Origin: Rickettsiella endosymbiont of Xylota segnis
GTDB lineage: Bacteria; Pseudomonadota; Gammaproteobacteria; Diplorickettsiales; Diplorickettsiaceae
NCBI RefSeq assembly: GCF_964019545.1
Contig: NZ_OZ026451.1
Location: 1,483,001-1,547,000, forward strand
Length of the DNA stretch: 64,000 nt
Direction: 5' to 3'
Made by a program: the position numbers and the translations under genes. Below, one piece after another: positions 1-8,880 of this stretch. Each line of letters opens with the position of its first letter. The stretch's first letter is position 1. The notes beneath the pieces are model-generated. The model had not been told where the DNA came from. It worked only from the letters and a program-made list of their open reading frames with translations, and searched no databases.

Positions 1-1884
1 GGTGAAATGCATCCAGGCACCGAAATTGGCTTAAAAATTGATCAAACATTATGCCAAGATGCCACAGGTACGATGGTGATGCTGGAATGTGAAGCAATGG
101 GACTAAATCAGACTAAAGCTGAAGTCTCAGTGCAATATATTGATCATAACCTTCTACAAACAGATTTCAAAAATGCAGATGACCATTTATTTTTACTCAG
201 CGCTTGTAAAAAATTCGGTCTTTACTATAGCGGGCCTGGTAATGGCGTAAGTCATCCTGTACATATGGAACGCTTTGGAAAACCGGGAAAAACCTTATTG
301 GGTTCAGATAGTCATACCTGTGCAGCAGGATCGATGGGCATGTTAGCCATCGGCGCAGGTGGATTAGAAGTTGCCATGGCTATTGCGGGACATCCCTTCC
401 ATGTCACCATGCCGAAAGTTTGGGGTGTAAAATTAACCAATTCATTACCGGATTGGGTCAGCGCTAAAGATATCATTCTGGAATTATTACGTCGTCATGA
501 CGTTGATGGTGGGATTGGCAAAGTTATTGAATATTATGGGCCGGGACTGCAACATTTATCTGCAATGGATCGTCATGTTATTGCCAACATGGGCGCAGAA
601 CTGGGAGCTACCACTAGTGTATTCCCCTCTGATGCGGTAACACGAGAATTTCTGAAATCGCAACAACGTGAATCTGACTGGCAAGAAATTATTAGCGACA
701 ATAATGCAAGTTACGATGAACATGATGCAATTGATCTTTCCAAACTTGAACCTTTAATTGCATTACCTTCTAGTCCAGGAAAAGTAGTTCCTATCCAAGA
801 AGTTGTTGGGCGACCTATTTATCAAGCCATGATCGGTTCATCAGCCAATCCTGGGCTAAGGGATTTCGCTGTTGCAGCAGAAATTGTCGCAGGAAAACAA
901 ATAGCTCCCGGCGTTTCATTTGATATAAATCCAACTTCACGCCAGATTTTAGAGAACATGGTTGAATTAGGTATTTTAGAAAAATTAATTCGTGCCGGCG
1001 GCCGTATTCATCAAGCGGGATGTAATGGATGTATTGGTATGGGTCAAGCGCCCGCTTCCGGTAAAATAAGTTTGCGTACGGTACCTAGAAATTTTCCAGG
1101 TCGATCTGGAACCAAAGAAGATCAAGTCTATCTCTGTAGCCCGGAGATTGCTGCTGCCTCGGCTTTAACTGGTGTTATTACCGATCCTCGTTCTTTAAAG
1201 AATAATACTTATCCTCGTTTTAAAGAACCAAAAAAAATTATTATTAATGAAACGATGTTAGTTCCTCCCTCTACAAATCCTTCCGAAATAAAATTAGCTA
1301 AAGGCCCTAACATCCAACCTTTACCTATCATTCCTTCTTTAGCCGATGATATTGAAGGGCCGGTTTTAATTAAAGTAGGTGATGATATCTCTACCGATAC
1401 AATTTTGCCTGCGGGTGCTAAAGTACTTCCTTTTCGCAGCAATATTGCTGGAATTAGTCAGTTTGTTTTTGATCAAATCGATCCGTCTTATCCAAAACGA
1501 GCTTTAGAATATCAGCAAACGGGATCCATTATTGTAGGTGGTGATAATTATGGCCAGGGTTCCAGTCGTGAACATGCTGCCATTGCGCCGCGCTATTTAG
1601 GTGTACAAGCTGTGCTAGTTAAACAATTTGCCCGTATTCATAGACAAAATTTAGTTAATTTTGGAATTTTACCTTTGATTTTCACTAATCCTGCGGATTA
1701 TGACACTATTGACCAAGGTGATGTTTTATTAATCAAAAATATTCGTGAAACTATCCAAACTTCTGAGAAACTAACCGTTCATAATAAAACTAAAAATAAA
1801 AATTATACCGTTACTCATCCTTTAAGTCCTCGAGAACTAAAAGTATTATTAGCCGGGGGGCTCATTAATTGGATAAAACAATAA
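1..1884 (+). CDS. acn: Aconitate hydratase, Aquifex-type (5' end cut by window)
   Basis: Interconverts citrate and isocitrate through cis-aconitate in the TCA cycle, using a 4Fe-4S cluster. The frame is open from base 1, and the residues Gly-Glu before the first visible Met fit the family N-terminus, so the true start lies upstream; 627 residues are visible. Cluster ligands are readable: Cys107 in GSDSHTC, and Cys341 and Cys344 in GCNGC. The C-terminal swivel domain contains GDDISTDTILPAG (near 460) and GGDNYGQGSSREHAA (near 514). The length matches the short, roughly 640-residue Aquifex-type aconitases rather than the 890-residue AcnA. It converges on gpsA, 14 bp away. Confidence 0.93.
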   Translation, partial: GEMHPGTEIGLKIDQTLCQDATGTMVMLECEAMGLNQTKAEVSVQYIDHNLLQTDFKNADDHLFLLSACKKFGLYYSGPGNGVSHPVHMERFGKPGKTLLGSDSHTCAAGSMGMLAIGAGGLEVAMAIAGHPFHVTMPKVWGVKLTNSLPDWVSAKDIILELLRRHDVDGGIGKVIEYYGPGLQHLSAMDRHVIANMGAELGATTSVFPSDAVTREFLKSQQRESDWQEIISDNNASYDEHDAIDLSKLEPLIALPSSPGKVVPIQEVVGRPIYQAMIGSSANPGLRDFAVAAEIVAGKQIAPGVSFDINPTSRQILENMVELGILEKLIRAGGRIHQAGCNGCIGMGQAPASGKISLRTVPRNFPGRSGTKEDQVYLCSPEIAAASALTGVITDPRSLKNNTYPRFKEPKKIIINETMLVPPSTNPSEIKLAKGPNIQPLPIIPSLADDIEGPVLIKVGDDISTDTILPAGAKVLPFRSNIAGISQFVFDQIDPSYPKRALEYQQTGSIIVGGDNYGQGSSREHAAIAPRYLGVQAVLVKQFARIHRQNLVNFGILPLIFTNPADYDTIDQGDVLLIKNIRETIQTSEKLTVHNKTKNKNYTVTHPLSPRELKVLLAGGLINWIKQ

Positions 1885-1898
1885 GCATTAGATATTTT

Positions 1899-2903
1899 TT
1901 AATGAAAATAGTCTTGAAAAAGTGTTTGCGGCGAGTTTTGTTCATACAAAATACGATAGACACCTTCACAAAATGGCGCTTTAACTCCATATTTCTTTAT
2001 TAAAAAGAAAATATTTTTTGCGGTTTCATAGCCTTCTGTGGTGCCAATTAACTTTTTAGCTTCCTCTAAGCTTCGTCCTTGCCCTACAGCTAAACCCAAA
2101 CGACGATTTCGAGATTGATTATCGGTGCAGGTTAATACCAGATCCCCAAGACCCGACAACCCCAAAAAAGTTTCCTGCTTTGCACCCAATGTTATACCCA
2201 GTTCAATCATTTCTGATAATCCCGAAGTAATCACTGCCGCCTTTGCGTTAGCACCAAAACCTAAACCTTCGGTCACGCCGACAGCAATAGCCAATATATT
2301 TTTTATAGCGCCACCAAGCTCTACACCAATAATATCTTGCGTCATTTCCACTCGAAAATTTTTTGTTTGGAACCTTAGCAAGAGATCATGCGCAAAATTA
2401 TAATTTTCCGACGCAATGCAGACAGCCGTAGGTAACCCTATAGCGACTTCCTTTGCAAAGCTAGGGCCTGATAGCACTGCTGCTTCTCTATGTCCTAAAA
2501 CGTCTTTAACGACTTCATTTAGTAATTGATGTTTTTCAGAATCTAAACCTTTACTCGCCCATAGCAAGCGCTGATTAGTTTGTAAAAAAGGGGATATTTT
2601 TTTTAAAGTTGTATGAAAAGCCACACTAGGCACAACGATTAATATATCTTGTGTGCCTGACAGAACGGTTTGGTAATCATCTGAACAAGTGATATTAGAG
2701 GGGAAAACGATTCCGGGTAGATAGCGTTCGTTAGTTCTTTTAGTATTTATTTCAGTAACTTGTTGTTTCTCATAAGCCCATAAACACACCTCTTGATGCT
2801 TACGAGCTAAATGAATCGCTAGAGCACTTCCCCAAGCTCCTGCACCTATGATTGAGATAGGTAAATGAGTTTCAGCTTTTCTTTCAGACATTGAATTTTC
2901 CAT
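1899..2903 (-). CDS. gpsA: Glycerol-3-phosphate dehydrogenase [NAD(P)+]
   Basis: Cytosolic enzyme reducing dihydroxyacetone phosphate to sn-glycerol-3-phosphate, the backbone for phospholipids. The N-terminal Rossmann motif GAGAWGSALA (residues 20-29) and the catalytic lysine segment ELGGAIKN are present, followed by the C-terminal substrate-binding domain with GLGDLVLTC. The length of 334 residues is normal for the family. Two in-frame ATG codons lie at 2903 and 2891; the first is kept, but the second is equally possible. The gene stands alone, with a short tandem repeat immediately upstream. Confidence 0.95.
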   Translation of the reverse strand: MENSMSERKAETHLPISIIGAGAWGSALAIHLARKHQEVCLWAYEKQQVTEINTKRTNERYLPGIVFPSNITCSDDYQTVLSGTQDILIVVPSVAFHTTLKKISPFLQTNQRLLWASKGLDSEKHQLLNEVVKDVLGHREAAVLSGPSFAKEVAIGLPTAVCIASENYNFAHDLLLRFQTKNFRVEMTQDIIGVELGGAIKNILAIAVGVTEGLGFGANAKAAVITSGLSEMIELGITLGAKQETFLGLSGLGDLVLTCTDNQSRNRRLGLAVGQGRSLEEAKKLIGTTEGYETAKNIFFLIKKYGVKAPFCEGVYRILYEQNSPQTLFQDYFH

Positions 2904-2944
2904 TATTGAATTTCATATAAAAGGTTAAATTTTAGTATATATGA

Positions 2945-3024
2945 TTTTAGATGATACCTTAAAACCATATATTGTTTTAGATGATACCTTAAAAATCATA
3001 GATGGTTTAAAGTGATGCCAAAAA
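2945..3024. repeat. 30-bp tandem repeat upstream of gpsA
   Basis: TTTTAGATGATACCTTAAAA occurs at 2945-2964 and again, identically, at 2975-2994, giving a 30-bp period. A third, degraded unit with one insertion follows near 3005-3024. It fills the gap between the gpsA start and the end of pilD, so it could lie in the gpsA promoter region. Its function is unknown; binding sites for a regulator or a simple duplication are both possible. Confidence 0.8.
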
Positions 3025-3088
3025 TCCACAATCAGTTATATAGGAATTTAAATTATTTATTGAAGCAGCCATTGCTACAAGTTTAGAA

Positions 3089-3919
3089 TCAAAAGATAGA
3101 ATCGAAAGTGGGATGAACTATTAAGACTAACCAACCGGATAAAGCCAAATAGGGACCGAAAGCTATCCCTTTTCGAAAGTTATCTTTATTCGTAAGATAT
3201 AAGACTATACCAACGATGGACCCTACAACAGCAGCTATAAATAGAATATAAGGTAAAGCTTTTACGCCTAGCCAAGCACCTAACACAGCAAAGCATTTAA
3301 AATCTCCTTCTCCCATTGCTTCGACTTTTATCAGCATTTGATAGCATTTTGCTAAACAATAAAGAAAAAGGTATGCAAAAAATGCCCCTAAAATAGCCTC
3401 TTCTGGTGAGACAAATAAATGAATTAGGCTAGAAATTAATCCACACCATAACAATGGGAAAATAATGATATCCGGTAATATTCTATATTCAAAATCAATA
3501 AACGCTAAAATCAATAAGCCCCAAGTCAAAATTAATGCTGGAAGAGTTTGTAAACTTATTCCAAATCGCTCAATAACTATAAATGAGGTTATTAAAGTTA
3601 AACTCTCGATTAGAGGATAACAAAAAGAAATTTTTATCTGACAATATGCACATTTTCGTTTTAGAAAAAAATAACTTAACAAAGGTATTCTTTGTAAAGC
3701 GGTTAAATATTCACGACAATTGGGACAATGTGAAAAAGGAAGAAATATATTAAAGGTTTTAATATTTAACTGTAACGAATTGTCTCGGTTTAAATATTGT
3801 TGAGAAGCTTCCCTCCATTGTTTCTGCAGAATTAAAGGTAAACGATAAATCAATACAGTAAGGAAACTACCTATCAAGGCGCAAAAAAGAGCAACACTAA
3901 CTATTAAAAAATATTCCAT
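3089..3919 (-). CDS. pilD: Type IV prepilin peptidase / N-methyltransferase
   Basis: Inner-membrane aspartic protease that cleaves and N-methylates type IV prepilins and type II secretion pseudopilins. The N-terminal cytoplasmic domain carries the two CxxC pairs (Cys65/Cys68 and Cys90/Cys93). The two catalytic aspartates are Asp142, in an FIDFEYRILPD segment, and Asp206, in MGEGDFK. About eight hydrophobic segments follow the family pattern, and 276 residues is normal. It is the last gene of a minus-strand pilB-pilC-pilD operon, and its ATG abuts the pilC stop directly. No pilin gene lies nearby in this window. Confidence 0.95.
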   Translation of the reverse strand: MEYFLIVSVALFCALIGSFLTVLIYRLPLILQKQWREASQQYLNRDNSLQLNIKTFNIFLPFSHCPNCREYLTALQRIPLLSYFFLKRKCAYCQIKISFCYPLIESLTLITSFIVIERFGISLQTLPALILTWGLLILAFIDFEYRILPDIIIFPLLWCGLISSLIHLFVSPEEAILGAFFAYLFLYCLAKCYQMLIKVEAMGEGDFKCFAVLGAWLGVKALPYILFIAAVVGSIVGIVLYLTNKDNFRKGIAFGPYLALSGWLVLIVHPTFDSIF

Positions 3920-5122
3920 TTAAATAACACTTCCTAATTTAAATATCGGCAAATACATTGCTATAACTAAACAACCGACCATCAAACCTAAAATAATAAT
4001 TAACACTGGTTCTAATAACACCGATAGATTATCAGCAAAATAATTCATTTTTTCTTCGTAGAGATCGGCAATATTGTTTAACATTTCACTTAAACAATTA
4101 GCCATTTCTCCAATTTTAATAAGTTGTAATAAATCTAATGGAAATATTTTTTGCTGTGAAAAAGCTTGATAAAAGCCTTCTCCGTCACGTATGCGTTTAC
4201 AACTTAATAAAATAGCCGATTTATAAACAAAATTACCAGATATCTCAGCAATAAGCTGTAAAGCATCGATTAAAGGCAAACCTGCCGCAAGAGCAGTAGC
4301 TAATGCACGCGTAATTCGAGCTATTATAATTTTTGAGAGAATTTTATTGAGAATAGGTATTTTCAAAAAATATCTATCTAGTTTATTATTGATTATTGGG
4401 TATTTTTTCTTTAAGCAAATGAAAGAAATACCTAACATCAATAAAGCTAATCCACTATAGATACTAAGAAATCCTATATGTTTCGATAAATAAATAATTA
4501 TTCGCGTTATAAGAGGTAATTGTGATCCAGCGTCTAAAAAAAATTGTTCAAATTGAGGTACTACTCCCATTAATAAAGCAATAAAGACTAGGCCCGCCAC
4601 TATTAAAACTACCATAGGATATACTAATGCATTAATTATTTTTGCTTTTAGTTTCATGTTTTTTTCTTGATATACTGCAATGCGATCAAACATTAAACCT
4701 AATGTAGCGGTTTTTTCTCCTAATGCAATTAAGCTACAATGAAACTTATTAAAATATGATTTGTGTTCTTGCAATATTTCACTTAAAGAAAAACCATCTT
4801 CCAAATCTCGAATAATTTTTTGTAAATATTCTTTTAATATTGTATTGCTAGCTGTAATTTCAAGTAATTTCAAGATATGCAGCAATGGAATTCCCGCTTG
4901 CAATAAACGCGCTATTTGGCGATTTAGCAGAAAAATATCCTGCATTTTAATAGGCTTTACAAATCTAATAATCCAATGCGGATGAATATTAGTTATAAAA
5001 ATATTTTGGCGTTGTAAATCTAATCGTAGCTGATCTTTATTTCGAAATAAGTCTTTACCTTTGCATGATTTTTTTTTGCTAGTAATTCCTTTCCAACTAT
5101 AAACTTTAATAATACTTAACAT
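3920..5122 (-). CDS. pilC: Type IV pilus inner-membrane platform protein PilC
   Basis: Polytopic platform protein of the GspF/PilC family that couples the PilB ATPase to pilin polymerisation. Two repeated cytoplasmic GspF domains are visible, each followed by hydrophobic segments, and the C-terminus ends with the typical long membrane helix before YLPIFKLGSVI. The length of 400 residues is normal. The ATG at 5122 lies 7 bp after the pilB stop, and the gene ends exactly where pilD begins, so the three genes are almost certainly co-transcribed. A GspF of a type II secretion system is the alternative; the fused pilBCD order favours pili. Confidence 0.93.
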   Translation of the reverse strand: MLSIIKVYSWKGITSKKKSCKGKDLFRNKDQLRLDLQRQNIFITNIHPHWIIRFVKPIKMQDIFLLNRQIARLLQAGIPLLHILKLLEITASNTILKEYLQKIIRDLEDGFSLSEILQEHKSYFNKFHCSLIALGEKTATLGLMFDRIAVYQEKNMKLKAKIINALVYPMVVLIVAGLVFIALLMGVVPQFEQFFLDAGSQLPLITRIIIYLSKHIGFLSIYSGLALLMLGISFICLKKKYPIINNKLDRYFLKIPILNKILSKIIIARITRALATALAAGLPLIDALQLIAEISGNFVYKSAILLSCKRIRDGEGFYQAFSQQKIFPLDLLQLIKIGEMANCLSEMLNNIADLYEEKMNYFADNLSVLLEPVLIIILGLMVGCLVIAMYLPIFKLGSVI

Positions 5123-5129
5123 AATTATT

Positions 5130-6824
5130 TCAATCTTTTATTACTCGTTTCATTTCTAATAAACTAATGTCACCTTGTTTAAGCTTTTCTAAGGCCGATA
5201 AATACAAAGTTTGCATTCCTTGTTCTTGTGCCAATTGGTTTATTTCGAATGCCGAATTCTTTCGTAAAATTATTTTTTTTATTTCCTCTGTAAGCTTTAA
5301 AACCTCAAAAATACCAGTTCGACCCTTATAACCCTGCATACAAAGTGAACATCCTTTTGCTGTGTATATTTTGATATCTGGTGGGAAATTTAATTTTAAC
5401 AAATTCTTTTTCGGTAGATTCTCTTCTACTTTACAAGACTCACATAAACGCCTTACTAAACGCTGTGCGATAATCAACTGTATAGAAGTGGCAATATTGT
5501 ATGTAGGAATATTCATATTTTCTAAACGGATCAAACTCTCAGCAGCACTGTTCGTATGTAAAGTGGATAAAACGAGATGTCCAGTTTGAGCTGCTTTAAT
5601 TCCTATTTCAGCCGTTTCTTGATCACGCATTTCTCCTACCATAATAATATCTGGATCTTGGCGCAAAAAAGCTCTTAGTACACAAGCAAAATTTAAACCT
5701 ATAACAGGATTTACATTAACCTGATTAATTCCTGATAAAATAATTTCTATGGGATTTTCGACGGTAGAAATATTCACTGTAGTCTTTTTTAAAAAACTTA
5801 ATCCTGTATAAAGCGTGATAGTTTTTCCGCTCCCGGTAGGTCCTGTGACTAAAATCATGCCGTGTGGACTTAATAAAGCTTTGGTGAATTCTTTTTTTTG
5901 TATTTTATTCATACCTAATTTATCTATGTCTAACAACATTTTGTTACTGTCCAAAATTCTAATCACTAATTTTTCACCATGAATAGTAGGACAGGTACTT
6001 AATCGACAATCCACATTTCGACCATTAATATCTTTTAATTGAAAACGACCATCTTGTGGAATCCTTCGCTCGGCAATATCTAGTTGCGATATAATTTTTA
6101 ATCGAGTATTAATTCTTGAAATTAAATGTCTAGGCAGAACAACCATTGCATATAATAATCCATCAATCCTAAAACGTATTTGTAAGTGATCTTGATAAGG
6201 TTCTATATGAATATCAGAGGCATTACGCGTAATTGCTTCAATCAAAAGTTTGTGGACATAATTTGTAATAGTTAAATCATCATTGCTGGAATTATTTAAC
6301 GTTGTATCTAGATCATGATCGCCTTTTAATTGCGTTACTTTATACCGAGCTGAATCTACTATACTGGTAATGTCGTGTTTTATTAGGGAAGTGTCTTTTA
6401 CTTTTTTTAATAATTCTATTATTTGTTTTTCGTCTGCCAGCTTATACTCCAACATTAAACCGGTTGAAAATCGAATATCATCTAAAACAAGTTGTTGAGT
6501 GGGGTCGACTAACGCTAAAACCAATTTTTTCTTATCTTGTGCTAAAGGTAATATTTGATATTTTTGTAGTAAATTTTTATCAATCAGGCTGTTTGGTATT
6601 TGCGTTATATCGATACTATCTAAATCAATGTATGTCAGAAAAAATTCTTCTGCTAAAAGATGAGCTAAGTAGGAAGAATCTATCTTTTGAGTTTGAATTA
6701 AATAACTTATAAATGAAATTTGTTGTTGTCTAGCATAATCCATCATTTCATTAACAAATTCTTTTTTTAATCCACAGTCGTGTATTAAATGTTGAAGAAA
6801 ATTATTGATGGCAAGTTTTTTCAT
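5130..6824 (-). CDS. pilB: Type IV pilus assembly ATPase PilB
   Basis: Hexameric cytoplasmic ATPase that powers pilus extension. The N-terminal MshEN-like domain precedes the Walker A motif GPTGSGKT (near residue 330), the Asp-box and Walker B region RQDPDIIMVGEMRDQETA, the HTNSAAESL His box and a zinc-binding pair of CxxC motifs (CESC and CSLC) near the C-terminus. A longer frame starts at a GTG at 6890, but the ATG at 6824 is preferred: it has AGGGA about 10 bases upstream and gives MKKLAINNF, 564 residues, the usual family size. First gene of pilBCD. Confidence 0.93.
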   Translation of the reverse strand: MKKLAINNFLQHLIHDCGLKKEFVNEMMDYARQQQISFISYLIQTQKIDSSYLAHLLAEEFFLTYIDLDSIDITQIPNSLIDKNLLQKYQILPLAQDKKKLVLALVDPTQQLVLDDIRFSTGLMLEYKLADEKQIIELLKKVKDTSLIKHDITSIVDSARYKVTQLKGDHDLDTTLNNSSNDDLTITNYVHKLLIEAITRNASDIHIEPYQDHLQIRFRIDGLLYAMVVLPRHLISRINTRLKIISQLDIAERRIPQDGRFQLKDINGRNVDCRLSTCPTIHGEKLVIRILDSNKMLLDIDKLGMNKIQKKEFTKALLSPHGMILVTGPTGSGKTITLYTGLSFLKKTTVNISTVENPIEIILSGINQVNVNPVIGLNFACVLRAFLRQDPDIIMVGEMRDQETAEIGIKAAQTGHLVLSTLHTNSAAESLIRLENMNIPTYNIATSIQLIIAQRLVRRLCESCKVEENLPKKNLLKLNFPPDIKIYTAKGCSLCMQGYKGRTGIFEVLKLTEEIKKIILRKNSAFEINQLAQEQGMQTLYLSALEKLKQGDISLLEMKRVIKD

Positions 6825-7252
6825 TTTTATTATATCCCTATATTCTGTTTCATCAGTATAACGCAAATTAAAAATAAAATGTATTGACACATTTTATTTT
6901 TAATGTTTAGATGGATATCACCCGTTAATGAATACCTTGCTGGTAGAAGTTCTAGGGGTAAGAATAGAAATATTTAAAAACAATAATAGTCTCTATTTTT
7001 AGGAACTTGCTTATTTTCTTATAGGTAATGTTTAGGAATAAATTAAATGCAAAACTTGTATTATTGCATTGACGTATTTTTAAGTTTTACAATATTCGAA
7101 AGTATGGAAATCCAGCAAGGTTTTTAGTTTTTACCAAACATTCTTGGTAGTTTATTGTCCAGAATATAGCTTCTTAATTTCGCATTTCGAATCTCCTAAG
7201 GTATATTTAAATAAATTTCAGTTAATTCTTAAAAATATAGGATTTAATACCT
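6825..7252. other. Gene-free intergenic gap between pilB and the PPTase gene
   Basis: About 430 bp between divergent genes, with no convincing reading frame on either strand. It contains a 10-bp inverted repeat ACCTTGCTGG (6934-6943) and CCAGCAAGGT (7112-7121) and a local hairpin TACCAA-ACATTC-TTGGTA (7132-7149). On the plus strand TTGACA at 6885-6890 could be a -35 box. The promoters for pilB and for the gene at 7253 must lie here. The repeats may be the worn ends of a small lost element or gene. Confidence 0.5.
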
Positions 7253-7969
7253 ATGTGTGTATTGAACCAATCTATTATTCATATTTGGCATACAAGATTT
7301 GATGATCATACTAAAAAAGATAAGCTCTTTAAAAGTTGGCTTGCTCCCGAAGAAAAAATACGTGCTGAAAAATTAGCTATTCCTTATCGACAAAACTTTA
7401 TTATTTCAAGAGGGGTACTTCGCGATTTATTAGCCTATTATTCGCAACAACCTCCACAGAAGCTGAAATTAAGCTATTCAGTTTCTGGTAAACCCTTATT
7501 AATAAATTCTGAGCAATCCCTAGAGTTTAATCTTTCCCATTCAAAAAATATCTTGGTTTGCGCTTTTACTATCGACACACCCGTGGGTGTAGATATTGAA
7601 TATATAAATCCAAGAATGCACCTCGACAAAATCGCTTATCGTTTTCTTGTTACAGATGAATATGATCGATTACAATCACTGCATGGGATAAAAAAAATAA
7701 AAGTATTTTTTAATGCTTGGGTAAGAAATGAAGCGTTAATAAAAGCCATGGGCAATACTTTGCAGACGCATCCATATTCTCGATATAAACTTTCCTTAGA
7801 TCCTCAAATAAGTACTTTAAAATACAAACAAAAAGACTTAAATTTTTTTTATGCAATTTCAAATTTGTCTCTTTATCCTGATTTTGCAGCCGCTATTGCA
7901 GTAAAAGGAAATGAAAAACCTATTCTTATTAAAAAGTACACTAAAAGAATGTCAGAATTAAATAAATAG
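7253..7969 (+). CDS. 4'-phosphopantetheinyl transferase, Sfp/AcpT type
   Basis: Predicted to move the phosphopantetheine arm from CoA to a conserved serine of a carrier protein. The metal-binding GVDIE motif and the downstream F..WVRNEALIKAMG motif are present; the usual Lys before the Glu (WxxKEA) is Asn here, while the metal-binding Glu and the later CoA-binding Lys are kept. At 238 residues it is the size of Sfp-type enzymes rather than the 125-residue AcpS. No polyketide or non-ribosomal peptide genes are in the window, so the substrate is unknown; the fatty-acid ACP is the simplest choice. ATG 7253 has ATAGGA upstream. Confidence 0.85.
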   Translation: MCVLNQSIIHIWHTRFDDHTKKDKLFKSWLAPEEKIRAEKLAIPYRQNFIISRGVLRDLLAYYSQQPPQKLKLSYSVSGKPLLINSEQSLEFNLSHSKNILVCAFTIDTPVGVDIEYINPRMHLDKIAYRFLVTDEYDRLQSLHGIKKIKVFFNAWVRNEALIKAMGNTLQTHPYSRYKLSLDPQISTLKYKQKDLNFFYAISNLSLYPDFAAAIAVKGNEKPILIKKYTKRMSELNK

Positions 7970-8075
7970 AAAATACTTTTTTGATTGTCATAAACAATGC
8001 TTAGAAGAAATAAAAATCACTCCCTTTTTATTAAAACTTAAATAATTTTATTACGAAAAAATATTATCTAATTTA

Positions 8076-8738
8076 TTAAAACTCCATCAGCATAAAACGC
8101 ACTACTCCACATGTCGTATCGTCAGGCTGCATTTCTGTCAAAGGATAATGCTGATTGAGTGCTTTCAGATAACGACGATTACCATCGATGACTAACTGTC
8201 TAAAAAGTAAGGTATTGCCAGGATCTTGCTTTATTTTAGCTAAGATAAAGGCAGCATTGTGTGCTACGCAATCAGTATCTAATACAATAATACAATTCTT
8301 AGGAAAACTAGGACCTTGCGCGGTTTCCATGCAATCATTTTCTACGCGAAGCGCAAAAGCATCTGAACTAAGCGGAATATTAGTGCTTAAATACTTAGAA
8401 TAGGTTTTTGGTGAAATCTTTATAAAATGCAGAAAACGTTCTTTCGCCTCTTGAGGTGTCAATAAAGGAACTTGATAGTAAGGCTGGCTATTTTCATACT
8501 GATAAGCCCCCTCGGTCTCTTCAGCTGCATGCTCATGATCTAGCCATCCATGTGGTTTATTAAAAACTTTCTCTATATGGTTAGCCAATCTATCACCAAT
8601 ATTTTTAATCGGGCTATTGCCAATTAAATGACTAATTTGGCTTTGTGAACGATCCAAATGCTCAGATAGATCGGTGATCCCACCTACTGAGCGAGCTAAT
8701 TTCCGTAAATTTTTCCGTCTAATATCTTTTATATTCAT
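8076..8738 (-). CDS. XRE/S24-type transcriptional repressor with altered catalytic dyad
   Basis: The N-terminal 65 residues form a CI/Cro-like helix-turn-helix (around DLSEHLDRSQSQISHLIGN, ending in HGWLD) and the C-terminal half is a LexA/CI-like S24 domain. S24 repressors normally self-cleave using a Ser in a GDSM-like motif and a Lys. Here the aligned motif is ENDCME with Cys136, and the Lys position appears to be Arg180 (LLFRQL), so normal autocleavage looks unlikely. The gene is isolated, with no phage genes nearby, so it is probably a domesticated regulator. A palindrome ACTTTGTTTAAAGT (8789-8802) upstream is a possible operator. Confidence 0.8.
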   Translation of the reverse strand: MNIKDIRRKNLRKLARSVGGITDLSEHLDRSQSQISHLIGNSPIKNIGDRLANHIEKVFNKPHGWLDHEHAAEETEGAYQYENSQPYYQVPLLTPQEAKERFLHFIKISPKTYSKYLSTNIPLSSDAFALRVENDCMETAQGPSFPKNCIIVLDTDCVAHNAAFILAKIKQDPGNTLLFRQLVIDGNRRYLKALNQHYPLTEMQPDDTTCGVVRFMLMEF

Positions 8739-8812
8739 GCCATAGCTTTATTAAAGTTTTAGTGTTATGACCCATACAGTAAACTTATACTTTGTTTAAA
8801 GTCCTATAAATG

Positions 8813-8853
8813 TCAAAAAAAGTAATATGCATGGTAATACATATTACCTTTTT
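8813..8853 (-). terminator. Rho-independent terminator of pfp
   Basis: Read on the minus strand, an 8-bp stem GTAATATG/CATATTAC (8840-8847 and 8822-8829, loop 8830-8839), extended by A/T pairs, is followed by a run of eight T. It lies 28 bp after the pfp stop. Confidence 0.75.
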
Positions 8854-8880
8854 AGATAAGTGGTAGCATAATTATTTTAA

